A program made the position numbers and the translations under genes. DNA of 64,000 nucleotides from Streptomyces sp. NBC_01445 (GTDB lineage: Bacteria; Actinomycetota; Actinomycetes; Streptomycetales; Streptomycetaceae): positions 7,293,001-7,357,000 of the forward strand of contig NZ_CP109485.1 in the NCBI RefSeq assembly GCF_035918235.1. The letters run 5' to 3'. This document shows, piece by piece, positions 7,673 through 17,240 of the stretch. Each line of letters begins with the position of its first letter. Position 1 is the first letter of the stretch. Under the pieces are notes generated by a model. The model made no database searches and was not told the DNA's origin. It was given only the letters and a program-made list of their open reading frames with translations.

Positions 7673-9247
7673 TCAGTTTCTGCGGAGCAGCCGGGTGGCC
7701 CCCGCGGCGACCGTCGTGGCGAGGATCCAGCCGAGCAGGATCAGCGCGGTCGCGGCCCACTGCCAGCCGCCCCGCAGCTGCCAGTAGCCGTCCTGGCCCA
7801 GGTCGATGACGGGCAGGATGAGATCGAGCGAGAAGAGTGCGGGACTCCAGTTCGGCGACTCGCCCGGTTTGATGGCCGGATGTGACGAGTGGGAGAAGGC
7901 CAGCGTGCTCGCCGCCCACAGCACGGCCATCCACACCGCGGCCCGCCCCGGGCGGTACCCGTAGGCGACCGTCCAGTCCTGGATGTATCCCCAGATCTTC
8001 GCGGCGGGCGGCAGCGTCTCGCGGCGGCGGCGCTGCTTGGCGAGCAGCACCTCGCGCGCGTCGGCGTCCTCGCCGCTGTTGCGCAGCACGGCCGCGAGCT
8101 TCTCGTACGGCTCCGGGCTGTACTCCGGAGTCGCGGCCGACAGCCACTCCAGGCGCCGCGACAGCGGGAACGGGCCGGAGGGGATCAGGTTCTCGTACGT
8201 GAAACCGCCCACGCGCAGACCGCCGGGGCCCGGCCAGCTCGCCGCCCTGTCGATGAGGTTGACGACCTTCGCGCCGGACAGGACGATCCGCCCGCGCTGC
8301 GGCCGCTCGCACAGGAAGCGCAGCTCGGGCGTCTGGATGCGGCGCAGCGACACCTCCTGGTCGTTCTCCAGATGGAAGCGCGCCTGGTCGAGGTCGACGG
8401 CGTCGCCGAACCGGCCGTCGTCGAGCCGGACCCCGCCCTGGCACTCGAAGCGCTGCACGCGGGTGCCCTGGGCCGGTGTCGTGCCGCTGGTCTGGAGCGG
8501 ATTGCCGACGCCGGCGGGGGTCAGATACAGGGACCGCTCGACCGTCAGCTGCGGCGCGTTGAGCGCGCGGCGCCCGTACGCGTTGGAGAGCCGGCTGCCG
8601 CGCAGGCTGAGCGACACACCGATCTGCGCGCCGCGCAGGCTGAGCTCGCCGTGCGTCTCCAGCATCTCGGCCTGGAGGTCCTGGCCGACGGACATGCCGT
8701 CCGCCATGATCGACTTGCCGCGCCGGTCGCGGTACACGACGGCCTGGTTGAGCAGCAGGTCCGTGCCGATGTGGGCGTCGGTGAGGCGTACGCCGCTGTG
8801 GAAGCGGCAGCGCGGCAGATGCAGATCGCCCTCCGTGTGGACGCGGGCGCCTTCCAGGCGGGGGATCGAGCAGTCGACCAGGCGCAGGGTGGTGAACCTG
8901 GCCTCGGGAAGCAGGATCTCCTTCTCGAAGCGGCACTGCTTCATCTCGACGTACGGCACGACCCCGCCGCCCGCGACGTCGAGCACGTCGGTGATCTGTA
9001 CGCCCTTGAGCTTGAGTGACGCGACACGCCCCGACAGCGCGGGCGGCCCGTCGAGCAGCAGCCAGGCCACGATCCGCGCCCGCACGCTGCGGCCGGGCCC
9101 CCAGGCGTGACCGCCGTGCGGGTCGTCCACGTCCGGGTCGCCCGAGCTCAGGTCGTAGACACTGCCGTTGCGGAAGGCCTGCCACATGCCGATCTCGGTG
9201 CCCGTGAGACCGTCCGGCGGATCACCGATGCCGGTACCGTCGACCAC
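7673..9247 (-). CDS. Large membrane protein with beta-helix-like repeats and C-terminal membrane segments
   Basis: 524 residues from GTG 9247, with a GGGGAGGAAG ribosome binding site. Residues 1 to about 370 contain repeating short segments of the kind xLxLxxxxL spaced by about 20 residues (for example GDLHLPRCRFHSGVRLTDAH, GELSLRGAQIGVSLSLRG), which look like a right-handed beta-helix or pentapeptide-like solenoid. The last 150 residues hold two or three hydrophobic helices (around AAVWMAVLWAASTLAF, LFSLDLILPVIDLG and ATALILLGWILATTVAAGA), a layout reminiscent of ion-channel tails. Such proteins are sometimes annotated as membrane oxidoreductases without support; I see no cofactor motif. It is transcribed divergently from the his operon. 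Confidence 0.65.
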   Translation of the reverse strand: MVDGTGIGDPPDGLTGTEIGMWQAFRNGSVYDLSSGDPDVDDPHGGHAWGPGRSVRARIVAWLLLDGPPALSGRVASLKLKGVQITDVLDVAGGGVVPYVEMKQCRFEKEILLPEARFTTLRLVDCSIPRLEGARVHTEGDLHLPRCRFHSGVRLTDAHIGTDLLLNQAVVYRDRRGKSIMADGMSVGQDLQAEMLETHGELSLRGAQIGVSLSLRGSRLSNAYGRRALNAPQLTVERSLYLTPAGVGNPLQTSGTTPAQGTRVQRFECQGGVRLDDGRFGDAVDLDQARFHLENDQEVSLRRIQTPELRFLCERPQRGRIVLSGAKVVNLIDRAASWPGPGGLRVGGFTYENLIPSGPFPLSRRLEWLSAATPEYSPEPYEKLAAVLRNSGEDADAREVLLAKQRRRRETLPPAAKIWGYIQDWTVAYGYRPGRAAVWMAVLWAASTLAFSHSSHPAIKPGESPNWSPALFSLDLILPVIDLGQDGYWQLRGGWQWAATALILLGWILATTVAAGATRLLRRN

Positions 9248-9403
9248 GACTCGTCTTCCTCCCCGTAGACCCCCGGATCCTCACGGAGCCCCGCACGTCC
9301 CGGTACGGCTCCGCTACTCGCGGGTTTAGTACAACTGTTCATGCCCGCTGAGTGACGGGCTGAACGCTACTGGTGAAGGTCATCCTCCGGTCTCGCGCAG
9401 TGA

Positions 9404-9426
9404 TCCGTATCAGCCATTGATACGGA
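9404..9426. promoter_or_regulatory. 9+9 bp palindrome upstream of hisD, candidate operator
   Basis: TCCGTATCA at 9404-9412 and its exact complement TGATACGGA at 9418-9426 around a 5-base spacer. The centre lies about 50 bases before the hisD start and about 26 bases before the -10 hexamer, a position suited to a transcription factor of the histidine operon or of the divergent membrane-protein gene. Confidence 0.55.
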
Positions 9427-9451
9427 CGTCGGGCGCTGATGTGACGTCTGC

Positions 9452-9457
9452 GAGAAT
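9452..9457 (+). promoter_or_regulatory. Putative -10 hexamer of the his operon
   Basis: GAGAAT ends 7 bases before the hisD GTG and no ribosome binding site precedes that GTG, so the operon transcript is probably leaderless. Confidence 0.45.
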
Positions 9458-9464
9458 TGAGCAC

Positions 9465-10787
9465 GTGATCTCCCGAATCGATCTGCGCGGCGACGCCCTC
9501 CCCGAGGGCCCCGCACTGCGCGACCTGCTGCCCCGAGCCGACTTCGACGTTCAGGCCGCCCTCGAGAAGGTGCGTCCGATCTGCGAGGCCGTGCATCATC
9601 GTGGCGACGCGGCGCTGATCGACTACGCGGAGCAGTTCGACGGCGTGAAGCTGGAGTCCGTACGGGTTCCCGCCAAGGCCCTCCAGGACGCCCTGGAGCA
9701 GCTCGACCCCGCCGTGCGCGCGGCTCTGGAGGAGTCGATCCGCCGGGCCCGCATCGTCCACCGCGAGCAGCGCCGCACCACCCACACCACGCAGGTCGTC
9801 CCCGGCGGCTCGGTCACCGAGAAGTGGGTGCCCGTCGAGCGCGTCGGCCTGTACGCGCCGGGCGGCCGCTCCGTCTACCCGTCCTCCGTGATCATGAACG
9901 TGGTGCCCGCGCAGGAGGCCGGGGTCGAGTCGATCGCCCTCGCGTCCCCCGCCCAGGCCGAGTTCGGCGGACTGCCGCACCCGACGATCCTGGCCGCGTG
10001 TGCGCTGCTCGGCGTCGACGAGGTCTACGCGGCGGGCGGCGCCACGGCCGTCGCGATGTTCGCGTACGGCACCGAGTCCTGCCCGCCGGCGAACATGGTC
10101 ACCGGACCCGGCAACATCTGGGTCGCCGCGGCCAAGCGCTACTTCACGGGTCTCATCGGCATCGACGCCGAGGCGGGCCCGACCGAGATCGCGGTCCTCG
10201 CGGACTCCACCGCCGACCCGGCGCACGTCGCGTCCGACCTGATCAGCCAGGCCGAGCACGACCCGCTCGCCGCCGCCGTCCTCGTCACCGACTCGGCCGA
10301 GCTCGCGGACGCCGTCGAGAAGGAGCTGGAGCCGCAGGTCGCGGCCACCAAGCACATCGACGACCGGATCCTCCCGGCCCTGCGCGGCAGGCAGTCCGCG
10401 ATCGTCCTGGTCGACGGGGTCGACGAGGGCCTGCGCGTCGTCGACGCATATGGCGCCGAGCACCTGGAGATCCAGACCGCCGACGCCGCCGCGGTCGCCC
10501 AGCGCGTGAAGAACGCCGGCGCGATCTTCGTCGGCCCCTGGGCACCGGTGTCCCTCGGCGACTACGCCGCGGGCTCCAACCACGTGCTGCCCACGGGCGG
10601 CTGCGCCTGCCACTCGTCCGGTCTGTCCGTCCAGTCCTTCCTGCGCGGCATCCACATCGTGGACTACACGCGCGACGCACTCGCCGACGTCGCCCACCAC
10701 GTGGTCACGCTCGCCGAGGCGGAGGACCTGCCCGCGCACGGCGCGGCGATCAAGGCAAGGTTCGAATGGAAGGTTCCCGGCCAGTGA
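9465..10787 (+). CDS. hisD: Histidinol dehydrogenase
   Basis: 440 residues from GTG 9465; upstream codons are in frame but lack support. HisD is the zinc enzyme that oxidises L-histidinol to histidine in two NAD-dependent steps, the last reactions of the pathway. The nucleotide-binding stretch around [16 protein letters not shown], the [14 protein letters not shown] segment and the [10 protein letters not shown] motif are all present, as are the zinc-ligand region around [10 protein letters not shown] and the C-terminal GxNHVLPT motif. Length is typical. It heads an eight-gene operon and its stop overlaps the hisC start by GTGA. Confidence 0.97.
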   Translation: MISRIDLRGDALPEGPALRDLLPRADFDVQAALEKVRPICEAVHHRGDAALIDYAEQFDGVKLESVRVPAKALQDALEQLDPAVRAALEESIRRARIVHREQRRTTHTTQVVPGGSVTEKWVPVERVGLYAPGGRSVYPSSVIMNVVPAQEAGVESIALASPAQAEFGGLPHPTILAACALLGVDEVYAAGGATAVAMFAYGTESCPPANMVTGPGNIWVAAAKRYFTGLIGIDAEAGPTEIAVLADSTADPAHVASDLISQAEHDPLAAAVLVTDSAELADAVEKELEPQVAATKHIDDRILPALRGRQSAIVLVDGVDEGLRVVDAYGAEHLEIQTADAAAVAQRVKNAGAIFVGPWAPVSLGDYAAGSNHVLPTGGCACHSSGLSVQSFLRGIHIVDYTRDALADVAHHVVTLAEAEDLPAHGAAIKARFEWKVPGQ

Positions 10788-11899
10788 CCGGCATCGACGA
10801 TCTGCCCGTACGGGACGAGCTGCGCGGCAAGTCCCCGTACGGCGCCCCCCAGCTCGACGTACCCGTACGCCTGAACACGAACGAGAACCCCTACCCGCTG
10901 CCCGAGGCGCTCGTCGAGCGGATCGCGGAGCGGGTCCGCGAGAGCGCCCGCGACCTCAACCGCTACCCCGACCGGGACGCGGTCCAGCTGCGCACCGAGC
11001 TCGCCGGCTATCTCACGCGCACCGGCGGCCACCACGTCGGCATCGAGAACGTCTGGGCCGCCAACGGCTCGAACGAGGTCATCCAGCAGCTCCTGCAGAC
11101 CTTCGGCGGCCCCGGCCGCAGCGCCATCGGCTTCGAGCCCTCGTACTCGATGCACGGCCTCATCGCGCGCGGCACCGGCACCGGCTGGATCTCCGGACCG
11201 CGCAGCGCGGACTTCACCATCGACGTGGAAGCGTCCGTGCGGGCCATCGCGGAGAACCGCCCGGACGTCGTCTTCATCACGACGCCCAACAACCCCACCG
11301 GCAGCGCGGTCCCGCCCGAGACGGTCCTCGCCCTGTACGAGGCCGCACAGGCGGCCAAGCCGTCCATGGTCGTCGTCGACGAGGCCTACATCGAGTTCAG
11401 CCACGGGAATTCTCTTCTCCCGCTGCTCGAAGGCCGGCCGAATCTCGTCATCTCGCGCACCATGTCGAAGGCGTTCGGCGCGGCGGGCCTGCGCCTCGGC
11501 TACATGGCCGCCGCCCCCGCTGTGGTCGACGCCGTCCAGCTGGTGCGCCTGCCGTACCACCTGTCGGCCGTCACCCAGGCCACGGCGCTCGCCGCCCTCG
11601 AGCACACCGACACGCTCCTCAAGTACGTCGAGCAGCTCAAGGACGAGCGCGACCGCCTGGTGACCGAGCTGCGGGCGACGGGCTACGAAGTGACCGACTC
11701 GGACGCCAACTTCGTGCAGTTCGGCCGGTTCGAAGGCGAAGGTGCCGCGCACGCGGTGTGGCAGCAGATCCTCGACCGGGGCGTCCTGGTCCGGGACAAC
11801 GGCGTACCCGGGTGGCTGCGTGTCTCCACGGGCACCCCGGACGAGAACGACGCGTTCCTCGATGCGGTACGCGCAATCAAGAAGGAGCGGAACGCATGA
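10784..11899 (+). CDS. hisC: Histidinol-phosphate aminotransferase
   Basis: 371 residues from GTG 10784, sharing GTGA with the hisD stop. A fold-type I PLP enzyme that converts imidazole-acetol phosphate and glutamate to histidinol phosphate. The N-terminal [11 protein letters not shown] motif, the VVDEAYIEF segment with the PLP-ring aspartate and the Schiff-base lysine in [17 protein letters not shown] are visible. Length and position between hisD and hisB are standard for actinobacteria. Its stop overlaps the hisB start by ATGA, so translation is probably coupled. Confidence 0.97.
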   Translation: MTGIDDLPVRDELRGKSPYGAPQLDVPVRLNTNENPYPLPEALVERIAERVRESARDLNRYPDRDAVQLRTELAGYLTRTGGHHVGIENVWAANGSNEVIQQLLQTFGGPGRSAIGFEPSYSMHGLIARGTGTGWISGPRSADFTIDVEASVRAIAENRPDVVFITTPNNPTGSAVPPETVLALYEAAQAAKPSMVVVDEAYIEFSHGNSLLPLLEGRPNLVISRTMSKAFGAAGLRLGYMAAAPAVVDAVQLVRLPYHLSAVTQATALAALEHTDTLLKYVEQLKDERDRLVTELRATGYEVTDSDANFVQFGRFEGEGAAHAVWQQILDRGVLVRDNGVPGWLRVSTGTPDENDAFLDAVRAIKKERNA

Positions 11900-12489
11900 G
11901 TCGCGTAGGCAGGGTGGAGCGGACCACCAAGGAGACCGCGGTCCTCGTCGAGATCGACCTCGACGGCACCGGCAAGGTCGAAGTCTCCACGGGCGTGGGC
12001 TTCTACGACCACATGCTCGACCAGCTCGGCCGCCACGGCCTCTTCGACCTCACGGTCAAGACCGAGGGCGACCTGCACATCGACACGCACCACACCATCG
12101 AGGACACCGCCCTCGCGCTCGGCGCCGCCTTCAAGCAGGCGCTCGGCGACAAGGTCGGCATCTACCGCTTCGGCAACTGCACCGTCCCGCTGGACGAGTC
12201 GCTCGCCCAGGTCACGGTCGACCTCTCCGGCCGCCCCTACCTGGTGCACACCGAGCCCGAGAACATGGCCCCCATGATCGGCTCGTACGACACGACGATG
12301 ACCCGGCACATCCTGGAGTCGTTCGTCGCGCAGGCCCAGATCGCGCTGCACGTCCACGTCCCGTACGGGCGCAACGCGCACCACATCGTGGAGTGCCAGT
12401 TCAAGGCGCTGGCCCGCGCGCTGCGTTACGCGTCCGAGCGCGACCCGCGCGCCGCGGGCATCCTTCCGTCCACGAAGGGCGCCCTCTAA
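11896..12489 (+). CDS. hisB: Imidazoleglycerol-phosphate dehydratase
   Basis: 197 residues; monofunctional dehydratase as in actinobacteria, without the phosphatase domain seen in enteric bacteria. It converts imidazole glycerol phosphate to imidazole acetol phosphate using a dimanganese site built by His/Glu motifs: [13 protein letters not shown] and [10 protein letters not shown] in the first half and [13 protein letters not shown] in the second. All are intact. Starts at ATG 11896 within the hisC stop (ATGA) and ends three bases before a 54-residue membrane-protein gene. Confidence 0.97.
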   Translation: MSRVGRVERTTKETAVLVEIDLDGTGKVEVSTGVGFYDHMLDQLGRHGLFDLTVKTEGDLHIDTHHTIEDTALALGAAFKQALGDKVGIYRFGNCTVPLDESLAQVTVDLSGRPYLVHTEPENMAPMIGSYDTTMTRHILESFVAQAQIALHVHVPYGRNAHHIVECQFKALARALRYASERDPRAAGILPSTKGAL

Positions 12490-12492
12490 GCC

Positions 12493-12657
12493 ATGAACGG
12501 CCTCAACACCGTCCTCATCGTCGTCGGTCTCTTCCTGATCGGCGGCGTCATCTCCTTCGTCAAGCAGGGCTTGCCCAAGGGCCTGATCGCGCTGCTCTCC
12601 ATCGCCGCGGCCATGTGCCTGGTCTCCGGCGTCCTGCGGCTCGACTACTGGAACTGA
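12493..12657 (+). CDS. 54-aa two-helix membrane protein inside the his operon
   Basis: An ATG at 12493, three bases after the hisB stop, opens 54 codons ending LDYWN. Two hydrophobic helices (about residues 5-22, [18 protein letters not shown], and about 29-48, [19 protein letters not shown]) flank a short positive loop FVKQGLPKG, so it should sit in the cytoplasmic membrane as a hairpin. It is followed 20 bases later by hisH on the same strand and is almost certainly co-transcribed with the pathway genes. I recognise no named family and no role in histidine synthesis is known to me. Confidence 0.75.
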   Translation: MNGLNTVLIVVGLFLIGGVISFVKQGLPKGLIALLSIAAAMCLVSGVLRLDYWN

Positions 12658-12677
12658 GGGGCAGGGAGCAGCCAGCC

Positions 12678-13340
12678 ATGACTTCAGCCAAGCCCGCCGG
12701 CACGGCCGGCAAGAAGGTCGTCGTCTTCGACTACGGGTTCGGCAACGTCCGTTCCGCCGAGCGGGCCCTGGCCCGCGCGGGCGCGGACGTCGAGATCACC
12801 CGCGACTTCGACACCGCACTCAACGCCGACGGCCTCCTCGTCCCCGGCGTCGGCGCCTTCGCCGCCTGCATGAAGGGCCTCAAAGAGGTGCGCGGCGACT
12901 GGATCATCGACCGCCGCCTCGCCGGCGGCCGCCCCGTGATGGGCATCTGCGTCGGCATGCAGATCCTCTTCGCGCGCGGCATCGAGCACGGCGTCGAGGC
13001 CGAGGGCCTCGACGAGTGGCCCGGCACGGTCGAGCCCCTCAAGGCCGAGATCGTCCCGCACATGGGCTGGAACACGGTCCGCCCGCCGCAGGACACCGAG
13101 CTCTTCGCCGGTCTCGACAGCGACGCCCGCTTCTACTTCGTGCACTCCTACGCCGTGCAGCAGTGGGACTTCGAGGTCGGCAACGTCCACATGCGCCCGC
13201 CCAAGGTCACCTGGGCCACGCACGGCGAGCCGTTCATCGCCGCCGTCGAGAACGGCGCACTGTGGGCGACACAGTTCCACCCCGAGAAGTCCGGCGACGC
13301 CGGCGCCCAACTCCTCACGAATTGGATCGGAACCCTCTGA
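12678..13340 (+). CDS. hisH: Imidazole glycerol phosphate synthase, glutaminase subunit
   Basis: 220 residues from ATG 12678, with GGGAGCAGCC upstream. A triad glutamine amidotransferase that feeds ammonia to HisF. The oxyanion region VPGVGAF, the nucleophile in [10 protein letters not shown] and the His-Glu pair in [12 protein letters not shown] are visible. An extra Ala/Gly/Lys-rich N-terminus of about 11 residues precedes the usual start [11 protein letters not shown]. Its stop overlaps the priA start (TGATG). The partner subunit HisF is two genes downstream. Confidence 0.96.
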   Translation: MTSAKPAGTAGKKVVVFDYGFGNVRSAERALARAGADVEITRDFDTALNADGLLVPGVGAFAACMKGLKEVRGDWIIDRRLAGGRPVMGICVGMQILFARGIEHGVEAEGLDEWPGTVEPLKAEIVPHMGWNTVRPPQDTELFAGLDSDARFYFVHSYAVQQWDFEVGNVHMRPPKVTWATHGEPFIAAVENGALWATQFHPEKSGDAGAQLLTNWIGTL

Positions 13341-14068
13341 TGTCCCGCACGCTCGAACTCCTCCCCGCCGTCGACGTCCGCGACGGCCAGGCCGTACGTC
13401 TCGTGCACGGCGAGTCCGGCTCGGAGACCTCCTACGGTTCCCCGCTCGAGGCCGCCCTCGCGTGGCAGCGCTCCGGCGCCGAGTGGCTGCACCTCGTGGA
13501 CCTGGACGCCGCGTTCGGCACCGGCGACAACCGCGCGCTGGTCGGCGAGGTCACCGGCGCCATGGACATCAAGGTCGAGCTGTCCGGCGGCATCCGCGAC
13601 GACGCCACGCTCGCCGCCGCGCTCGCCACCGGCTGCACCCGCGTCAACCTCGGCACCGCCGCCCTGGAGACCCCCGAGTGGGTCGCCAAGGTCATCGCCG
13701 AGCACGGCGACAAGATCGCGGTGGGCCTGGACGTGCGCGGCACCACGCTGCGCGGCCGCGGCTGGACCCGCGACGGCGGCGACCTCTACGAGACGCTCGC
13801 GCGCCTCGACTCCGAGGGCTGCGCCCGCTACGTCGTCACCGACATCGCCAAGGACGGCACGCTGCAGGGCCCGAACCTGGAGCTCCTGAAGAACGTCTGC
13901 GCGGCCACCGACCGCCCGGTCGTCGCCTCCGGCGGCGTCTCGTCGCTCGACGACCTGCGGGCCATCTCCGAGCTCGTCCCGCTCGGCATCGAGGGCTCGA
14001 TCGTCGGCAAGGCGCTGTACGCGAAGGCCTTCACGCTGGAAGAGGCGCTCGCCGCGGTGGCGTCATGA
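13340..14068 (+). CDS. priA: Bifunctional HisA/TrpF isomerase PriA
   Basis: 242-residue (beta/alpha)8 barrel at the hisA position. In actinobacteria this protein isomerises both ProFAR (histidine pathway) and phosphoribosyl-anthranilate (tryptophan pathway), and no trpF is found in the trp genes of this window, which fits that role. The first catalytic aspartate is in LPAVDVRDG, the second in [15 protein letters not shown]; phosphate-binding loops [10 protein letters not shown] and [13 protein letters not shown] are intact. It begins inside the hisH stop and overlaps ridA by ATGA. The dual function is from family knowledge. Confidence 0.95.
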   Translation: MSRTLELLPAVDVRDGQAVRLVHGESGSETSYGSPLEAALAWQRSGAEWLHLVDLDAAFGTGDNRALVGEVTGAMDIKVELSGGIRDDATLAAALATGCTRVNLGTAALETPEWVAKVIAEHGDKIAVGLDVRGTTLRGRGWTRDGGDLYETLARLDSEGCARYVVTDIAKDGTLQGPNLELLKNVCAATDRPVVASGGVSSLDDLRAISELVPLGIEGSIVGKALYAKAFTLEEALAAVAS

Positions 14069-14466
14069 CCGACGGCGTACGCAGGGTCGGCTCGGACGGG
14101 CCGTGGGAGGAGGCCGTGGGCTACTCGCGCGCGGTCGAACTGCCCAACGGCCTTGTCCTGGTGTCCGGTTGTACGTCCGTGGTCAACGGCGTCATCGACG
14201 CGGGAACGCCGTACGAGCAGACGCTCAACGCGTTCCAGGCCGCGTTCGACGCCCTCAAGACCCTGGGACTCGGGAGCGAGCATGTGGTGCGCACCCGTAT
14301 GTACATCACCCATGCGCGCGATGTGGACGACGTGGGCCGGGCCCACAAGGAGCTGTTCGACGCCGTCCGCCCCGCCGCATCCATGATCATCGTCTCCGGC
14401 TTCATCGACCCGAGCCTGGTCGTCGAGGTCGAGGTGGAGGCGTACCGAGGAGACACACCGTCATGA
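14065..14466 (+). CDS. ridA: RidA-family enamine/imine deaminase
   Basis: 133 residues from ATG 14065, overlapping both priA (ATGA) and hisF (ATGA). RidA proteins hydrolyse reactive enamines and imines released by PLP enzymes. The [16 protein letters not shown] start, the RTRMYITH segment with the conserved substrate-binding arginine and the [15 protein letters not shown] end are characteristic. The tight coupling within a histidine operon suggests protection of a pathway enzyme or metabolite, but which one is inference. Confidence 0.9.
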   Translation: MTDGVRRVGSDGPWEEAVGYSRAVELPNGLVLVSGCTSVVNGVIDAGTPYEQTLNAFQAAFDALKTLGLGSEHVVRTRMYITHARDVDDVGRAHKELFDAVRPAASMIIVSGFIDPSLVVEVEVEAYRGDTPS

Positions 14467-15218
14467 CGCTGGCCGTACGGGTCATCCCCTGCCTGGACGT
14501 GGACAACGGACGGGTCGTCAAGGGCGTCAACTTCCAGAACCTGCGCGACGCGGGCGACCCCGTCGAGATGGCGAAGGTGTACGACGCCGAGGGCGCCGAC
14601 GAGCTGACGTTCCTCGACATCACGGCGTCCTCCGGCAACCGCGAGACGACCTACGACGTGGTGCGCCGCACCGCCGAACAGGTCTTCATCCCGCTCACCG
14701 TCGGCGGCGGCGTCCGCACGGCGGACGACGTGGACAAGCTGCTGCGGGCCGGCGCGGACAAGGTGGGCGTGAACACGGCCGCCATCGCCCGCCCCGAGCT
14801 GATCCGCGAGATCGCCGAGCGGTTCGGTCGCCAGGTGCTCGTCCTGTCGGTCGACGCGCGACGCACGCCGTCCGGCACGTTCGAGGTGACGACGCACGGG
14901 GGCCGCAAGTCCGCCGGGATCGACGCCGTCGAGTGGGCGCACGAGGCCGCCGAGCTCGGCGCGGGCGAGATCCTGCTCAACTCGATGGACGCCGACGGCA
15001 CGAAGGACGGCTACGACATCGAGATGATCGCCGCCGTCCGCAAGCACGTCACCGTGCCGGTGATCGCGTCCGGCGGCGCGGGGCGCCTCGAACACTTTCC
15101 GCCGGCGATCGCCGCGGGCGCCGACGCGGTGCTCGCCGCGTCCGTCTTCCACTTCGGCGATCTGCGGATCGGCGAGGTCAAGGAGACACTGCGCGAGGCG
15201 GGACACCCCGTCCGCTGA
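14463..15218 (+). CDS. hisF: Imidazole glycerol phosphate synthase, cyclase subunit
   Basis: 251-residue (beta/alpha)8 barrel that joins ammonia from HisH to PRFAR, giving imidazole glycerol phosphate and AICAR. Catalytic aspartates are in [14 protein letters not shown] and [16 protein letters not shown]; the phosphate loops [11 protein letters not shown] and [12 protein letters not shown] are intact. It is the last gene of the operon, starting in the ridA stop, and is followed 20 bases later by a hairpin terminator. Confidence 0.97.
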   Translation: MTLAVRVIPCLDVDNGRVVKGVNFQNLRDAGDPVEMAKVYDAEGADELTFLDITASSGNRETTYDVVRRTAEQVFIPLTVGGGVRTADDVDKLLRAGADKVGVNTAAIARPELIREIAERFGRQVLVLSVDARRTPSGTFEVTTHGGRKSAGIDAVEWAHEAAELGAGEILLNSMDADGTKDGYDIEMIAAVRKHVTVPVIASGGAGRLEHFPPAIAAGADAVLAASVFHFGDLRIGEVKETLREAGHPVR

Positions 15219-15238
15219 CACCGGAGCGCGCACTCTCA

Positions 15239-15274
15239 GGCCCCGGCCGCCCACAAGGGCGGCCGGGGCCTTTT
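15239..15274 (+). terminator. Rho-independent-type terminator of the his operon
   Basis: A perfect 14-bp GC-rich stem (GGCCCCGGCCGCCC with its complement) around ACAA at 15239-15270, followed by TTTT. Confidence 0.9.
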
Positions 15275-15334
15275 GTCCGGCCTGACGCGCGGCCCGATGC
15301 GCGGGATTGGCCTGGCCCTGATGCGCAGGATCAA

Positions 15335-15356
15335 TTGCGCAATTTATCTTGCGCAA
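15335..15356. promoter_or_regulatory. Twin TTGCGCAA operator of the ArsR-type regulator
   Basis: The 8-bp palindrome TTGCGCAA occurs at 15335-15342 and again at 15349-15356, 14 bases apart, inside an unusually AT-rich stretch 28 bases before the regulator gene. The whole element, with flanking A and T, is itself palindromic. It is a likely autoregulatory site. Confidence 0.6.
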
Positions 15357-15383
15357 TATTTCTTTCGTATCTAGCCTCATGCC

Positions 15384-15971
15384 ATGACCGACAAGCAGAC
15401 CCGCCGCATCACCGACCTCGGCACCCTCAAGGCGCTCGCCCACCCGCTGCGCTCGCAGCTGTACCGCGCCCTGGTCGTCGCCCGCACGGCGACCGCGTCG
15501 CAGCTCGCCGAGCAGGTCGACGGGGCTGTCTCCCTGGTCAGCTACCACCTGCGCAAGCTCGCGGACGCCGGGCTCATCGAAGAGGCGCCCGGGGCGCAGC
15601 GCGACGGCCGCGAGCGCTGGTGGAGGCCCGCGTCCGAAGGCGTCAGCATCCACGAGGCGGACTTCGGCGACGCCCCCGAGAAGGCCGCGGCACACCAGGC
15701 TGCCACCCGGCTCTTCTACGAACAGCGCAGCGAGCTCTACCGCCACTACCTCGACGAGCGCACCACCTGGGCCCCCGAGTGGCGCGCCGCGTCCTCGGAC
15801 TCAGAGGCCCTGATGCCTCTGACCGCGGCCGAACTGACCGAGCTGACAGGCGAGTTGCTCACCGTCATCAGGAAGTACGACGAGCAGGGCCGCGCCGCAC
15901 AGGCCGCGGGCGACACCGAAGGGCGCGAGAACGTCGCGCTGCACGTGTACGGCTTCCCGTTCCGCGCCTGA
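15384..15971 (+). CDS. ArsR-like winged-helix transcriptional regulator
   Basis: 195 residues. The N-terminal 90 residues form a winged helix: ALAHPLRSQLYRALV, then the recognition part TASQLAEQVDGAVSLVSYHLRKLADAGLIEE and a basic wing with RERWWRP. The C-terminal 100 residues are helical with many charged side chains and two Tyr/Trp-rich patches, likely a dimer or ligand domain. It lies 14 bases before an MFS exporter, the usual regulator-exporter pairing, and downstream of a twin-palindrome operator. The ligand is unknown. Confidence 0.88.
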   Translation: MTDKQTRRITDLGTLKALAHPLRSQLYRALVVARTATASQLAEQVDGAVSLVSYHLRKLADAGLIEEAPGAQRDGRERWWRPASEGVSIHEADFGDAPEKAAAHQAATRLFYEQRSELYRHYLDERTTWAPEWRAASSDSEALMPLTAAELTELTGELLTVIRKYDEQGRAAQAAGDTEGRENVALHVYGFPFRA

Positions 15972-15985
15972 GAGGACCACCTCCC

Positions 15986-17233
15986 ATGACTGTGACCGCG
16001 CCCCTCACCGGCACACCCGCCCCCGGCACGCCCGCCCACCGCGACGGCAACGTGCTGCGCTGGCTCGGGGCGTACGCCTCCTCGATGATCGGCGACAACA
16101 TCTACTACGTCGCCCTGTCCTGGGCGGCCGTCCAGTCGGGCAGCCCCTCGCAGGCCGGGCTCGTCATGGCGGTGAGCGCGGCACCCCGGGCCCTGCTGAT
16201 GCTCGGCGGGGGAGTGATCGCCGACCGGCTCGGGCCGCGCCGCATCGTCATCGCCAGCGACGCCGTGCGCAGCGCCGCGGTGCTCGGCGTCGCCGGGCTC
16301 TTCCTCGCGACCCGACCGGGCCTGTGGCCGCTCACCTTCCTCGGCCTGGTCTTCGGCATCGTCGACGCCCTCTTCCTGCCGGCCGTCGGCGCACTGCCCG
16401 CCCGCGTCACCGGACGCGACCAGCTCGCCCGGGTCCAGGGCATGCGCGGACTCGCGGTCCGCCTCGCCAACGTCGTGGGCGCGCCCCTGGGCGGTCTCGG
16501 CGTCGCACTCGGCGGCCCCGCGGCGGCGTTCGGCGCGGCCGGACTGCTGTTCGCGATCTCGCTGCCGCTCCTGATGTCCCTGCGCATCCGGGACCTGCCC
16601 GACACGGGCGGCAAGAGCGGCGCCCCGGCGAGGAACGGCCTCGCGGACGGCCTGCGTCACATCCGCCGCCACAGCGTCCTCGCCCCGCTGGTCGTCGTCA
16701 TCGGCCTCAGCGACCTCGGCTTCGTCGGCCCCCTGAACGTCGGCCTGACCCTCCTCGCCGACCAGCGCGGCTGGGGCGCCTCAGGGATGGGCTCGGTGCT
16801 CGCCGGGTTCGGTGTCGGCGCGGGCGCGGCCTCGCTGCTCCTCGCCGTCCGCGGCCGGGTGCCGCGCGCGGGTCTCGTCCTCGCCGCGACCATGGGAGGC
16901 GGCGCCGTCGCCATCGGCGCGCTCGCCTTCGTACCGCACCTCGCCGCCGCGGTCGCCGTCGCGCTGGCCATCGGGCTGCTCGCCGGTCTCAGCGGCGCCC
17001 TGTGCGGAGCGCTCACGCAGACCCACGCGGACCCGGCCTACATCGGCCGGGTCACCGCCGTCACGAGCCTGTCCAGCCTCGGCCTCGTCCCGCTCACCAT
17101 GCCGCTGACCGGCGCGGCCGTCGGCCTGTGGGGCACCGGTCCCGTCTTCGTGGCCAGCGCTGCGATCTGCGCCCTCGCCGGCGTCTACGGCCTGTGCCGC
17201 GCGCCCCTGCGCCGCGCCGAACTCCCGGCCTGA
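15986..17233 (+). CDS. MFS exporter
   Basis: 415 residues from ATG 15986, with AGAGGACC upstream. About 12 hydrophobic segments; the loop between segments 2 and 3 has the family pattern [15 protein letters not shown]. The protein resembles enterobactin-exporter-like MFS efflux pumps. It is co-transcribed with the ArsR-type regulator, which probably represses both genes until the pump substrate binds. It ends 7 bases before the convergent TIGR03085 gene with no separate terminator between them. Confidence 0.88.
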   Translation: MTVTAPLTGTPAPGTPAHRDGNVLRWLGAYASSMIGDNIYYVALSWAAVQSGSPSQAGLVMAVSAAPRALLMLGGGVIADRLGPRRIVIASDAVRSAAVLGVAGLFLATRPGLWPLTFLGLVFGIVDALFLPAVGALPARVTGRDQLARVQGMRGLAVRLANVVGAPLGGLGVALGGPAAAFGAAGLLFAISLPLLMSLRIRDLPDTGGKSGAPARNGLADGLRHIRRHSVLAPLVVVIGLSDLGFVGPLNVGLTLLADQRGWGASGMGSVLAGFGVGAGAASLLLAVRGRVPRAGLVLAATMGGGAVAIGALAFVPHLAAAVAVALAIGLLAGLSGALCGALTQTHADPAYIGRVTAVTSLSSLGLVPLTMPLTGAAVGLWGTGPVFVASAAICALAGVYGLCRAPLRRAELPA

Positions 17234-17240
17234 ACGCGCG

